Shown here: one piece after another, positions 1-8,565 of the stretch
How the letters are laid out: each line of letters begins with the position of its first letter
Position numbering within the stretch: position 1 is the stretch's first letter
Source of the DNA: Rhodocytophaga rosea
GTDB taxonomy: Bacteria; Bacteroidota; Bacteroidia; Cytophagales; 172606-1
Assembly (NCBI RefSeq): GCF_010119975.1
Contig: NZ_CP048222.1
Coordinates: forward strand, 5,618,501 to 5,682,500
DNA length: 64,000 bases
Direction: 5' to 3'
Made by a program: the position numbers and the translations under genes
Notes under the pieces: model-generated
Seen by the model: only the letters and a program-made list of their open reading frames with translations
Databases searched by the model: none
What the model was told of the DNA's origin: nothing

Positions 1-217
1 AGTAAAAGCGCCTTTATCGCAAATAAAACTGGTGCCAACCGGAGGTGTTACAGTCAATAACTTTACTGATTTTTTTAAAGCTGGTGCAGATGGTGTAGGG
101 ATGGGAAGTCAGCTATTTAATAAAACACTGCTTGCCAGCCGTGACTGGGATGGATTACTCACGCATTTTAAATCAGTACATCTGGCTTATGAACAACTTC
201 AAAACAAACAAAGCTGA
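1..217 (+). CDS. eda: 2-dehydro-3-deoxyphosphogluconate aldolase, C-terminal part
   Basis: The reading frame is already open at the window edge (frame beginning at base 2) and stops at 217, so only about 71 C-terminal residues are visible. KDPG/KHG aldolase splits 2-keto-3-deoxy-6-phosphogluconate into pyruvate and glyceraldehyde 3-phosphate. The visible part carries the family signature VPTGGV, then NNFTDFFKAGADGVGMGS, which matches the phosphate-binding end of the TIM barrel. A strong terminator overlaps the stop codon, so this is the last gene of its unit. Family assignment is firm; the upstream partner (often a KDG kinase) cannot be seen. Confidence 0.85.
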   Translation, partial: VKAPLSQIKLVPTGGVTVNNFTDFFKAGADGVGMGSQLFNKTLLASRDWDGLLTHFKSVHLAYEQLQNKQS

Positions 218-242
218 TTCTTGTGAAAATCAGCTTTGTTTT
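207..242 (+). terminator. Rho-independent terminator of the aldolase gene
   Basis: A perfect 13-bp inverted repeat (207-219 with 228-240) around an 8-base loop is followed by a run of T. It begins inside the last codons of the aldolase gene. Confidence 0.85.
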
Positions 243-287
243 ATCAAATATCAAATTATACTTAAAATCAATTCGATTTAGAAGCGG

Positions 288-1748
288 CTATCTTTTATCA
301 GTACGTTTTTCATAAAAGCCTTTGTCGTTAAACGGCTCCTGTTTATAAAAATCTTCCTGGCTGCCAGATCTCAGATTGTATTCTGGTGATAAAGTGGTAA
401 GCAATGTCCGTTCGTAGTCTCTGGTAACGGTTTCGCCGGTGTAAGATGGAAATTTCATTACCATGGCGCTATCTAAATTAGGTACCAGAACATAGTCGCT
501 GTTCTTATCGATAGTGGCTGCTCCTATAGGAATCAGTATGTGGCGGTTAGCTATGTTTTCACTTAGGTTGCCGGTAAATACGTTCACATCCAGATACCTT
601 ACTTTCATAGCCTCTACATCTACAATCAGTTCCTGCACTTTTCCGATTTCTTCACCTTTATTACCAATTACTGGCCAGCCGCGAACGTCCAGGTGTTTAT
701 CAGCCACCTCAAACTCTTTCTCCAATTCTCTCATCCGCTTCAGTGAAGAAATACGGTTACTCTCGCGGTTTCTAGCTATGTTCTCCTCTACCGTTTCCCT
801 CTCCCGAAGTAATTGTTGCTGGGTTTCCGCATGTGTCCGCTCAATCAAAAGTGTATCATCTTTCAGGCGGTTCATGCGCTCCTGGTATAGCTGATCTTGC
901 TGTAATTTTTCCAGTTGAATATTATATAATTCATCCTGGCGCATTTTTTCCTGTTGCACCTGCGTAATTTTATCCTGAATCAATTCCATATGCACTTGTT
1001 TTTCACGCCTGAGGTGCTCAATTTTCTCTTGCAGGCCTGTATCATTGTGCTGAATTTCGGTACGCAGCAGATTTATTTTCTGCTCATATTCCTGGTCGGT
1101 TTCCACTTTGTCTTGCTGTAATTCAGACACACGGCGGTTAAAGGCTTGTTTCGCTTCCTCCCAGTCGCGGATAAATTCCTCCCGGTCTTCCAGAATACGC
1201 TTTTTATAATGCGTTTCTGATTGTACTTCAGCTAATTTTTCCTGACGGAGTTTTTCCAGCCGCAGAATCTCTACATTCAGTTCATCTATTTTCTGCTGAA
1301 TTTCCTCACTGGCTTTACGCATTTTTTCCATGTGTTTTTCATCGGCTTCAACTTCTCGCATACGTATGCGCTCAATTTTTTCCAGATAGTCTTTTTCAGC
1401 AGCGGCTTGTTCCTGGTCTAAGCGGGCTACTTTATCCTGATAGGCATGGTCATGATTTTGCCTTTCTTCATGCAGCCTTGAAATTCTTTCTTCCAGCAGA
1501 TCATCTTTATATTGTTCCTCCTGGCGGAGTTTTACAAGCCTTTCTTCGAACTGTTGGTCATAAGCTGCTTTTTCCTGCGCCAGTTTTTCCATTCTGTCGT
1601 GGAACTGGGTATCAAGCTGCGCTTTTTGCTCCTGTAACCGTTGTAAATCTGCATTTGTCTGCTCACTGCGAACGGAATCTTCTCTGGAATTCGGTCTGTT
1701 TGCTCTGTCTGTCGTCATGGGGTTTGGAATTAATGGCTTATGGAACAC
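288..1748 (-). CDS. 18-residue-repeat coiled-coil protein with C-terminal PRC-barrel
   Basis: The 486-residue product has two parts. Residues about 30-345 are highly charged helix built largely from 18-residue repeats (49-156 as six exact units, 203-274 as four, then a 13-residue unit and one more at 288-305). The unit pattern is aromatic/aliphatic-x-E-K/R-aliphatic-x-K/R-L-x-x-E, with D near position 16. Residues about 353-430 form a PRC-barrel domain (VRGWPVIGNKGEEIGKV), a fold found in ribosome-maturation and photosystem proteins and in stress-related general proteins. There is no signal peptide, so a cytoplasmic location is likely. An internal ATG at 1718 (residue 11, MTTDRANRPN) is an equally good start. 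The small membrane-protein gene upstream may be co-transcribed. Function is unknown; a structural or stress role is inference. Confidence 0.75.
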   Translation of the reverse strand: MFHKPLIPNPMTTDRANRPNSREDSVRSEQTNADLQRLQEQKAQLDTQFHDRMEKLAQEKAAYDQQFEERLVKLRQEEQYKDDLLEERISRLHEERQNHDHAYQDKVARLDQEQAAAEKDYLEKIERIRMREVEADEKHMEKMRKASEEIQQKIDELNVEILRLEKLRQEKLAEVQSETHYKKRILEDREEFIRDWEEAKQAFNRRVSELQQDKVETDQEYEQKINLLRTEIQHNDTGLQEKIEHLRREKQVHMELIQDKITQVQQEKMRQDELYNIQLEKLQQDQLYQERMNRLKDDTLLIERTHAETQQQLLRERETVEENIARNRESNRISSLKRMRELEKEFEVADKHLDVRGWPVIGNKGEEIGKVQELIVDVEAMKVRYLDVNVFTGNLSENIANRHILIPIGAATIDKNSDYVLVPNLDSAMVMKFPSYTGETVTRDYERTLLTTLSPEYNLRSGSQEDFYKQEPFNDKGFYEKRTDKR

Positions 1749-1777
1749 CTGTTGTAGTACCTTTGATGACTGTACTA

Positions 1778-2011
1778 TTAAGCCAGAAAGGTTTCAAGCT
1801 TTGTAATCGTTACTTGCGGAATATAGCGTAAATGCCTAGCCGCCATTTCGGGTTGTTTGGCGGTTTGTAAATGGCTCACCCGGTTTTCAACCTGCATATT
1901 TCTAAAGACCAGCCATAATACGATAGCCAGCACCACCAGTATCCCCAGAATCCAGGGCCACACCCGCTTTGATTTTCGTTTAATAATAATTTCTGCCATA
2001 GCAATAGACAT
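1778..2011 (-). CDS. small single-pass membrane protein
   Basis: The product is 77 residues. A basic N-terminus (KRKSKRVWPW) precedes one hydrophobic segment at about residues 19-36, then a soluble tail of about 40 residues. The topology suggests an N-in anchored protein. It lies 29 bases upstream of the coiled-coil/PRC-barrel gene on the same strand, so the two may form an operon. An in-frame ATG at residue 5 (position 1999) could be the real start. I do not recognise the family. Confidence 0.55.
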   Translation of the reverse strand: MSIAMAEIIIKRKSKRVWPWILGILVVLAIVLWLVFRNMQVENRVSHLQTAKQPEMAARHLRYIPQVTITKLETFLA

Positions 2012-2211
2012 AAATGGTTAACCTATTTCTGCAATGGACGGATGGATCTGTTTGCTTAACAAGAAGATTGAGAGATTTACCTAAAAAATGATGGTTTGTC
2101 CATCCACTGCTTATTAGGATAGTCTACGGGATACAGAAGAGTTTGTTGGGGAGTAGCCCCTAAAATTGAAGCACCTCCCTAGAAAAGGCCAGATGTGAAT
2201 CTTAATAGAGA

Positions 2212-2265
2212 ATAAGAAGCGCTGAGTAATAAAAGTAAATTTCTTTCTTAGTCAGCGCTTCTTAT
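2212..2265 (-). terminator. long-loop inverted repeat downstream of the acyltransferase gene
   Basis: A perfect 14-bp stem (2212-2225 with 2252-2265) surrounds a 26-base loop, just past the stop of the acyltransferase gene. There is no strong T tract on the minus strand, so terminator function is uncertain. Confidence 0.4.
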
Positions 2266-2301
2266 AAATATGTTAATGAATTGATGAATAAAATATATCT
2301 T

Positions 2302-3525
2302 TTAAGCCTGCTCAGGCATCGAAATCAGGATGCTTTTTTCCTTATGAATTGGTTTTGTTTTTTTTTCTTTCATCCCAAACAGCAAACGGGTAATGCGATA
2401 AGGTTTGATAAAAAACTCATATGTCCCCATTGATAGGAAGAAGGTTACCACAACAATGAATATAAACTTAAGCATAATCTCCTCCTGCAACTGAATGGCA
2501 TAATATCCGATTACGACAATAAACGTCTGGTGCAGGATGTAAAAGGGATAAATGGCTTCGTTGGCATAGGCAAGCAGTTTGTTTTTGCGGTTCAGATAAT
2601 GTTTGCCATACCCTAAAAGAGCCAGTACCCAGAGCCAGGAATTAAACGCATTTAAACTCAGGTAGAGGGAATTAGGCAGATTATACGACCATTCTGGTTC
2701 CAGATCGTTCCAGCGCATAAAGTTAATAACCACAATACTAATAAAAGCCAGTTTGAGCGATAGCTTGCGTTTATTTTCAATCTGCTGCCAGAAGTCCGGG
2801 TGCGTATGAATAATGTAGCCAAACACAAACAGCAGGAAATAGAAAGTAAACATGGCCCAGTCAGAAATTAAATTCTGGTTTCCTGGCGGAAAAGCGACCA
2901 GCAAGGCTACATATGCTAGTGCCAGAGGCAGCCCAAAAACATAAATGCTCAGCTTAGCCAATGAATTGATAAGCCTTTTTCCCTGTGCTGATCGCAGGTA
3001 AAGGAAAAAAGGCAGTGCCAGCAACGAATACAAAAATAAATATGCGATAAACCACAGATGATGCCAGCTAAAACTCCCTTCCGGATAGGGTACAAACTGA
3101 AATACATTGGGATAGAATTCCAGGATTGAACTAAATTTTTGTCCCCGGAATAGCCGTTCGAAATAGATTTGTGGAGGTACTACTACAAACATCCCAAAAA
3201 TCAATGGAATCAGCAGACGGCTAGCCCGTTCTTTTACATAAGTGCAACTGCTGCGAAATCCCAGAGCATAACTGGTGCCTACACCGGAAATAAAAAACAG
3301 TAATGCCATCCGCCAGCGGGAAAGAAAATACATCCACTCCAGGAAAACGTAACTGGTTTCGTTATTTTTAATATGCCAGCCCCATTCAGCTGTAAAAATC
3401 ATTCCGGTATGATAAAAATGCAGTAATAAAATGGCTATAATTCTCAGCCAGTCCAGGTCGTAGCGCCTCTGACCGGTGAGCAAGCCTGATGAAGAATGTG
3501 GTAACATGGCAACTGTTTTTATCAA
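2302..3525 (-). CDS. acyltransferase family 3 membrane protein
   Basis: The 407-residue polytopic protein resembles acyltransferase-3 (OafA/OpgC-like) enzymes, which move acyl groups onto surface or periplasmic glycans. The N-terminal signature RRYDLDWLRIIAILLLHFYH holds the conserved Arg and His of the family's first membrane helix. About ten hydrophobic helices follow, including FFISGVGTSYALGFRS, which fits the family's second conserved block. A start at residue 8 (MLPHSSSG, position 3504) is as likely as the longer one. It stands alone, divergent from the Nif3-like gene. The substrate cannot be read from the sequence. Confidence 0.8.
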   Translation of the reverse strand: MIKTVAMLPHSSSGLLTGQRRYDLDWLRIIAILLLHFYHTGMIFTAEWGWHIKNNETSYVFLEWMYFLSRWRMALLFFISGVGTSYALGFRSSCTYVKERASRLLIPLIFGMFVVVPPQIYFERLFRGQKFSSILEFYPNVFQFVPYPEGSFSWHHLWFIAYLFLYSLLALPFFLYLRSAQGKRLINSLAKLSIYVFGLPLALAYVALLVAFPPGNQNLISDWAMFTFYFLLFVFGYIIHTHPDFWQQIENKRKLSLKLAFISIVVINFMRWNDLEPEWSYNLPNSLYLSLNAFNSWLWVLALLGYGKHYLNRKNKLLAYANEAIYPFYILHQTFIVVIGYYAIQLQEEIMLKFIFIVVVTFFLSMGTYEFFIKPYRITRLLFGMKEKKTKPIHKEKSILISMPEQA

Positions 3526-3726
3526 ATGTAGGGCAAATTTTACTCAGGAACGTATTTTCCGGTAAGATAGAACGACTGCCGGAAAGGATGCTACCGCATG
3601 GTGAATAAATTCTTTCTTCAACAAACAGGAACTTGCTTGATAATACCCATCTGGCCTATATCATTCCTGATTGCGGTAAACAGGAACCTGCATTTTCGGG
3701 TTATTCTTATTCATACACTTTTATAT

Positions 3727-4434
3727 ATGCCCTTACTCTCTGAGATCAGCTATTTTCTGGACGAGTATTTACAAGTAGGCCAGTATCCGAAAGAAAAACA
3801 TGGGATATGGAGACCAACTATTGCGCCAGTCAGGAAGATGGGATTGGTGCTGGAACCATGGCCTCAAATCTATGATTGGACTGCGCAACATGAGCTGGAT
3901 GCTTTATATGTTCATCGACCCTGGAAACTGAATCTGGAACAACTGCCTGAAAATACTGGTGTATTGAGTTATCATCTGCCTTTTGACGAAAAACTGACCC
4001 TGGGGTATAATCCTTTGCTGGCTGCACAATTGCAGATGACAGATATAGAGCCTATTGGCCAGAAAGAAAACAGGCCAATAGGCATGACTGGTATTATATC
4101 AACTGTCAGGGTTGAATGGTTTATTTCTCAGCTAGAAACTCTTTTTGGTCCGCCGGAGCAAATCTATAAAGGTGTTACAGGCGAAATAAACAAAGTTGCG
4201 GTAATGGGTGCAATGACTGAGAGCCTCGTCTGGGAAGTGGCCAGGAAAAACGTACAACTGTATCTGACCGGGCAGTTCAGAAAACCGGCTGTGTCAGCAG
4301 TTGCCCAGACAGGATTACATATAATTGCTGCTGGTCACCTGCAGAGTGAAAGATATGGATTACATGTATTGGCAAATCTGCTTACCAGTAAGTGGCCCGA
4401 TATACAGGTTGTACCGGCATCACATCATAAATAA
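3727..4434 (+). CDS. Nif3-like (YqfO/YbgI family) metal-binding protein
   Basis: The 235-residue product resembles the Nif3/DUF34 family of dinuclear-metal proteins, whose cellular role is poorly defined. Support comes from DALYVHRPW, in the place of the family's HH-P metal site, LSYHLPFDEKLTLGYN, matching the family's A-H-x-x-L-D block, and the C-terminal GHLQSERYGLHVLA, matching its G-H-x-x-[TS]-E block. The canonical HHP is changed to HRP, so the site is divergent. I chose the ATG at 3727 because the frame upstream (open back to 3598) is not typical of the family. The last 15 bases overlap the end of the convergent DUF3667 gene. Confidence 0.6.
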   Translation: MPLLSEISYFLDEYLQVGQYPKEKHGIWRPTIAPVRKMGLVLEPWPQIYDWTAQHELDALYVHRPWKLNLEQLPENTGVLSYHLPFDEKLTLGYNPLLAAQLQMTDIEPIGQKENRPIGMTGIISTVRVEWFISQLETLFGPPEQIYKGVTGEINKVAVMGAMTESLVWEVARKNVQLYLTGQFRKPAVSAVAQTGLHIIAAGHLQSERYGLHVLANLLTSKWPDIQVVPASHHK

Positions 4435-5202
4435 TACCGTCCATAGCACAGTTACCAGAATAATGTATATGAGGTAACTTAACACCAATGCCCAGATAGC
4501 CCTCAATATTCCCAGCAAGCCTTTAGTTGAAAAAAACTGCACAATAGCAAACACTATATATACATATCCCATTAATAGCAGAGTGTAGAAGAGGAGTTTA
4601 CTGGGAAGAGGAGAAAGAGGAAAGGCAAGCAGCAAATTTTGCAGACAATAAAACGCCATCGTCAGCCCGTAGATATATAAAGTAAATACCAGCAGCTCTG
4701 TAAAATTATAGTTCTTCCTGCGGTATACCATAAGCAAGGCAAGCGCTGTTAATGGAAGCATCAGGGTAGTAATGACTTTCAGATTGCCGTCAAAAATGTA
4801 ATTGAATTTTTGCATCTTCTCCTGCATCTGCGGACTATAAGAAGAGGTTAATCCTGCATCCTGCGTCATGGATTGACCGAGTTTCATCAGGTCTATGTTG
4901 AAAAGCGAAGAGATGACAAAGTACAAGGTCAGCAATATCAGGTAATACTGCAAGGGCTTGAGATAGGGCTTGCGGCGCCCTGCCAGGTATTCATTCACTG
5001 TATGACCTGGCCGGAGTAAAAGATTCCTGGTCGTATAAAAAATACCACTGTCAAAGCCCAGATAGTCGTGCAGGAATTCCTTATAAATTTTACGGAACGT
5101 AACCCGTTGTTCGGTACGTTTCTGCCCACAAACCGGGCAATAATTCATCTCCACTTCCGCTGTGCAATTCTTACAGGTGGCTGTTGTAAGGGTTTCTATC
5201 AT
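4420..5202 (-). CDS. DUF3667 zinc-ribbon membrane protein
   Basis: The 260-residue protein begins with a zinc ribbon (C10, C13, C22, C25: CKNC...YCPVCGQ). A conserved block F-Y-T-T-R-N-L-L-L-R-P-G-H follows, then NEYLAGRRKPYLKPLQYY, and then five hydrophobic helices. That order is diagnostic of DUF3667, a family common in Bacteroidota with no assigned function. The start codon places the first Cys at residue 10, as expected. It overlaps the 3' end of the convergent Nif3-like gene by 15 bases and is divergent from rdgB. Confidence 0.8.
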   Translation of the reverse strand: MIETLTTATCKNCTAEVEMNYCPVCGQKRTEQRVTFRKIYKEFLHDYLGFDSGIFYTTRNLLLRPGHTVNEYLAGRRKPYLKPLQYYLILLTLYFVISSLFNIDLMKLGQSMTQDAGLTSSYSPQMQEKMQKFNYIFDGNLKVITTLMLPLTALALLMVYRRKNYNFTELLVFTLYIYGLTMAFYCLQNLLLAFPLSPLPSKLLFYTLLLMGYVYIVFAIVQFFSTKGLLGILRAIWALVLSYLIYIILVTVLWTVLFMM

Positions 5203-5432
5203 AGAAGGTTATTATATAGCCAGAATAGATATAAATTAAAAGCACCAGTACTATTAAACTACCCATGATGCTGTACTGTATACTCCTGTGTATAGTTGAT
5301 TGGCGGCATCAGAATCAGATAGATCAGGAATTCGCATTGCAACCTTAAATAAATAGAAATATATATTTGGGTTTGAACTTGAGTAAATTTATCGGATTTT
5401 GCCGAATCATTTACTGGCTGACCCTGAATTGT

Positions 5433-6017
5433 ATGAAACTTTGTTTTGCTACCAATAATACCCATAAAATTGAAGAAATACATAACCTGCTTAGCGGAAG
5501 GTTCGAAATTTTAAGCCTGGAAGACATCGGATGCCGGGAGGAACTGCCGGAAAACCAGACTACTCTGGAAGGAAATTCCCTGGAGAAAGCCATGTATGTG
5601 TGGGAACATTTCGGTGTAAGTTGCTTTGCTGACGATACTGGCCTGGAAGTAGAGGCCTTACATGGAGAACCGGGAGTATATTCGGCCAGATATGCCGGTC
5701 TGCAAAGAAAGGCAGAAGATAATATGAACCTGCTCTTAAAAAATTTGCAAGGCAAAACAAACCGCAAGGCAAGGTTCCGGACCAGTATTACCCTTATTCT
5801 CAATGGTAAAGTGCATCAGTTTGAAGGGGTGGTAAATGGGCATATAGATGAAATACACAGAGGCACCAAAGGGTTCGGCTATGATCCTTTATTTGTTCCG
5901 GATGGTCATACCCGCACATTTGCTGAAATGGATATTTCTGAAAAAGGCAATATCAGTCACCGGGGAAAAGCCATTGAAGCCTTGGTCGCTTTTCTAATAA
6001 AAGAAATAGCAGAGTAA
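5433..6017 (+). CDS. rdgB: XTP/dITP diphosphatase (RdgB/HAM1 family)
   Basis: The 194-residue product hydrolyses non-canonical purine triphosphates (dITP, XTP) to monophosphates, keeping them out of DNA and RNA. Family signatures are ATNNTHKIEEI at the N-terminus, the ADDTGLEVEALHGEPGVYSA block (residues about 65-85), and KGFGYDPLF near the C-terminus. The frame is open upstream to 5367, but the ATG at 5433 (MKLCFATNN) puts the conserved strand at the usual place and gives the usual length. It is followed at 76 bases by the udk-like gene on the same strand. Confidence 0.93.
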   Translation: MKLCFATNNTHKIEEIHNLLSGRFEILSLEDIGCREELPENQTTLEGNSLEKAMYVWEHFGVSCFADDTGLEVEALHGEPGVYSARYAGLQRKAEDNMNLLLKNLQGKTNRKARFRTSITLILNGKVHQFEGVVNGHIDEIHRGTKGFGYDPLFVPDGHTRTFAEMDISEKGNISHRGKAIEALVAFLIKEIAE

Positions 6018-6093
6018 GTTCTGTATAAAAATGTGTGCCGGCAAGCTGTGAAATTTTATATACATAGGCAAAAAGCTTATTTTTATGCCCAGT

Positions 6094-6710
6094 ATGGAAA
6101 AACCTTATATTGTTGGCATTACAGGCGGCAGTGCTTCCGGCAAAACTTTGTTTCTCAGAAGCCTTTTGCGTGCCTTTTCGCCGCAGGAAATTTGCCTGAT
6201 TTCGCAGGACAATTATTACCGGCCCGCAGCCAGCAGCCTACTGACGAAAATGGTGTATATAATTTTGATACTCCGCTTTCTATAGATTTTGAACTGTATG
6301 CCCGGCATATTAAGGATTTGCGCAGTGGAAAACAGGTGGTGAAGCAGGAATATACCTTTAATAATCCCAATGCCGTTCCGCAAATGATTACTTTAGAACC
6401 TTCGCCTATTATTGTGGTAGAAGGTATTTTTGTGTTCTATTTTCCAGAAATCTCGAGCCTGCTCGATTTAAAGGTATTTATTGATGCAGCCGAACATATT
6501 AAATTAAAGCGCCGTATTGTGCGGGATAAAGATGAAAGAGGTTATGACCTGGAAGATGTATTGTACCGTTATGAAAAACATGTGGTGCCTACCTACGAAA
6601 AATACATTGCGCCATTTAAATCGGATGCCGATGTGATTATACCCAATAACCTGCACTTTGAAAAAGCACTCGAGATGCTCATCGTATTTCTAAAAAGTAA
6701 AACCCAATGA
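6094..6710 (+). pseudogene. udk: uridine kinase-like gene split by a -1 frameshift
   Basis: Uridine kinase phosphorylates uridine and cytidine with ATP or GTP in pyrimidine salvage. The 5' part (from ATG 6094, or 6085) encodes the P-loop GITGGSASGKT and ISQDNYYRP. The family sequence then continues in a different frame with QQPTDENGVYNFDTP and runs to the stop at 6710 with VVEGIFVF and IVRDKDERGYD. Restoring one base near 6226-6228 gives YYRPASQQPTDENG, with exactly the family spacing, and a product of about 205 residues, the normal size. No slippery heptamer is visible. Either the gene is a recent pseudogene or the base call is wrong. The stop overlaps the ktrA start (ATGA). Confidence 0.8.
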
Positions 6711-7399
6711 TACACAAATTTGCTGTTATTGGCTTAGGCCAGTTTGGAACATCCATCGCCCGTTCTCTGGCAATACGGGGAGCTGAAGTTCTGGCCATCG
6801 ACATAGACATGGAAAAAGTGGATGAACTGAAAGATGAGGTCGCCTATGCCGTAGCTTTAGATTCTACCGATGATAAAGCCCTGAAAGCCCAGAATATACA
6901 AGACATGGATGCTGTAGTAGTAGCCATAGGCGAAAATTTTGAAGCCCTCTTGCTTACAACGGTACAACTGATGGAAATGAATGTAAAAAGGCTCATTGCC
7001 AGGGCTGCTAATGCACATCAGCGGATGATCCTGGTAAAAATGGGCATCAAGGAAATTCTTTCTCCGGAAGATGAAGTAGGCCGCACCGTAGCTGAAATGC
7101 TTATCCATCCCAACATTAAATCTTATCTGCCTTTGCCGGATGATTATGAAATTGTGGAAGTAAATACCCCCAAACGGGTGGCCAACCGGACCATCAGCGA
7201 AATTGGTTTACGGGAACGGTATAATCTGAATCTGATTACTATTAAACGGATTTATGAGGAAAAACACCATGGGCAGGTAGTAAAAGTTCAGCACATTGTA
7301 GGCGTTCCCAAAGGCGATACGGTAATGTATGATACCGATGTGATGATTATTATGGGAAAAACCCACGATGTAGATAAGTTTATTGAAGTGAACAGGTAG
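6707..7399 (+). CDS. ktrA: KtrA/TrkA-type potassium-channel gating subunit
   Basis: The 230-residue cytoplasmic RCK protein regulates a KtrB/TrkH-type potassium channel by binding nucleotides. The N-terminal Rossmann domain has GLGQFGTS at residues 9-16 and the acidic strand end AIDIDMEKVDEL. The C-terminal RCK_C domain runs from about residue 142 to the end. Size and two-domain layout are typical of KtrA, not the double-length TrkA. The membrane subunit is not next to it. Its ATG overlaps the udk-like stop by the ATGA arrangement, suggesting translational coupling in an rdgB-udk-ktrA unit ended by the terminator at 7425. Confidence 0.88.
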   Translation: MIHKFAVIGLGQFGTSIARSLAIRGAEVLAIDIDMEKVDELKDEVAYAVALDSTDDKALKAQNIQDMDAVVVAIGENFEALLLTTVQLMEMNVKRLIARAANAHQRMILVKMGIKEILSPEDEVGRTVAEMLIHPNIKSYLPLPDDYEIVEVNTPKRVANRTISEIGLRERYNLNLITIKRIYEEKHHGQVVKVQHIVGVPKGDTVMYDTDVMIIMGKTHDVDKFIEVNR

Positions 7400-7424
7400 G
7401 TATTGTGATTTTACTCCTATATAC

Positions 7425-7458
7425 AAAACGGCGGCTTCACTTTGAAACCGCCGTTTTA
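7425..7458 (+). terminator. Rho-independent terminator after ktrA
   Basis: A GC-rich stem (7425-7437 with 7445-7457, one mismatch, 7-base loop) ends in a T-rich tail. It lies between ktrA and the convergent CPBP-like gene, and may act in both directions because arm 1 begins with A residues. Confidence 0.8.
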
Positions 7459-7497
7459 TTAAGTTCTAAATAATATTCGTTTCGATAATATTTATTA

Positions 7498-8565
7498 CTA
7501 TTCCAGGCTGAACTGAGGAATAGGCTGCTGTTTGTCTAATATCTTTTTCAGCCGCCATATCAGGAATAGTGTCAGCATGAAACTCATTACACCCAGGCTA
7601 TAATACAGCGTATCGTTCCCAACCAGATTTTTCCAGATCAGTAATTGATTGATGTGTTGTGGTTTTGCTAACATAATATGGAGCAATCCTGGCAATTGTG
7701 CGAAAATGACAACCATAATAGAAGGAATCAGTGAATGTGTCCGGTAGAAAAGCCATCCCGAAAACAAACCCATTAAGAATAGAGAAGGCACCCCATAAAG
7801 ATTTAACAAGCTAACCGAGTAAAATATACTGGCGCACATAATAGCTCCGGAAGGCTTATATTTCCTGAGCAAGCCTTTTAGGATAATCCCACGGAATAAA
7901 ATCTCCGATAATATGGGCCAGAGAATTCCAATACATACTATTGCAGGCAGAGGTTTGAAAAAATTCAGGTGATGAAAAATTAAAGCCTGATAACTCTCTG
8001 AAAGAGGTATTAAGGTAAAAACAGCTTCCATCCAGATCAGCCAAAGAAATAGAATACCCAGTATAAGCGGAAAAATAGAAGGCGGAAAAGGCCGTAACGG
8101 AAAGATATCTACTTTTGTAAAATTCTCTTCTTTCAACATTACTCTGGCTATAAGAATGACCAGAAACAAAGCTCCACATACCTGAATGGCCTGAATCAGT
8201 ATGATATGCTCATAAAAGAAATCGGGAGCACCCTTTTGAATAGGGCTAATAATGAAGCCGGAAAAGAATATAAAAAAGATGTAGACAAGCAGCAAGATGA
8301 ACGACTGCAAAATATTTGGATAAAATATTGATTGTCCATTCAGTAAAGTCCGTGTTTTTTTCTCTACCTGTTTGAGTTCTTGTTTTCCGAAGCGGCTCAT
8401 CACCATCTGGTAAGCCAGATTAAAATCTCTGCCTGCTGCCATTTCTGTTTCTACAGCCGTACAAATATGATCTAACAGGTCTTCGCCAAGGTCGGGATGA
8501 GAAATGCCTCGTTGGGCAATTTCATGTTTAATAAGTTCAGTTTGCTGTTGGGTGAGCGTTGTCAT
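7498..8565 (-). CDS. CPBP-like polytopic membrane protein with N-terminal helical prefix
   Basis: The 355-residue protein begins with a soluble helical prefix of about 85 residues, like the permease-prefix domains found beside PadR regulators, followed by about eight membrane helices. Residues about 215-290 resemble the CPBP (Abi, Rce1-like) fold: PILSEILFRGIILKGLLRKY matches the E-E-x-x-x-R motif, and GVPSLFLMGLFSGWLFYRT matches the later helices. The motif has only one Glu (SE for EE), and the FxxxH motif reads FYSVS without His. Protease activity is therefore doubtful. Its start overlaps the padR stop by four bases, so PadR probably controls it. Confidence 0.6.
   Translation of the reverse strand: MTTLTQQQTELIKHEIAQRGISHPDLGEDLLDHICTAVETEMAAGRDFNLAYQMVMSRFGKQELKQVEKKTRTLLNGQSIFYPNILQSFILLLVYIFFIFFSGFIISPIQKGAPDFFYEHIILIQAIQVCGALFLVILIARVMLKEENFTKVDIFPLRPFPPSIFPLILGILFLWLIWMEAVFTLIPLSESYQALIFHHLNFFKPLPAIVCIGILWPILSEILFRGIILKGLLRKYKPSGAIMCASIFYSVSLLNLYGVPSLFLMGLFSGWLFYRTHSLIPSIMVVIFAQLPGLLHIMLAKPQHINQLLIWKNLVGNDTLYYSLGVMSFMLTLFLIWRLKKILDKQQPIPQFSLE

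Noticed and set aside
514-894. Open frame on the plus strand inside the coiled-coil/PRC-barrel gene
   Set aside because: It is antisense to a long gene with clear repeat and domain structure, and the product is Ser/Leu-rich shadow sequence with no family match.
3598-3726. Longer N-terminus for the Nif3-like protein
   Set aside because: The added 43 residues are hydrophobic and unlike the soluble family; the ATG at 3727 fits its usual start.
6220-6245. Programmed -1 ribosomal frameshift in the udk-like gene
   Set aside because: No X-XXY-YYZ heptamer or following pseudoknot is visible, and uridine kinases are not known to use frameshifting.
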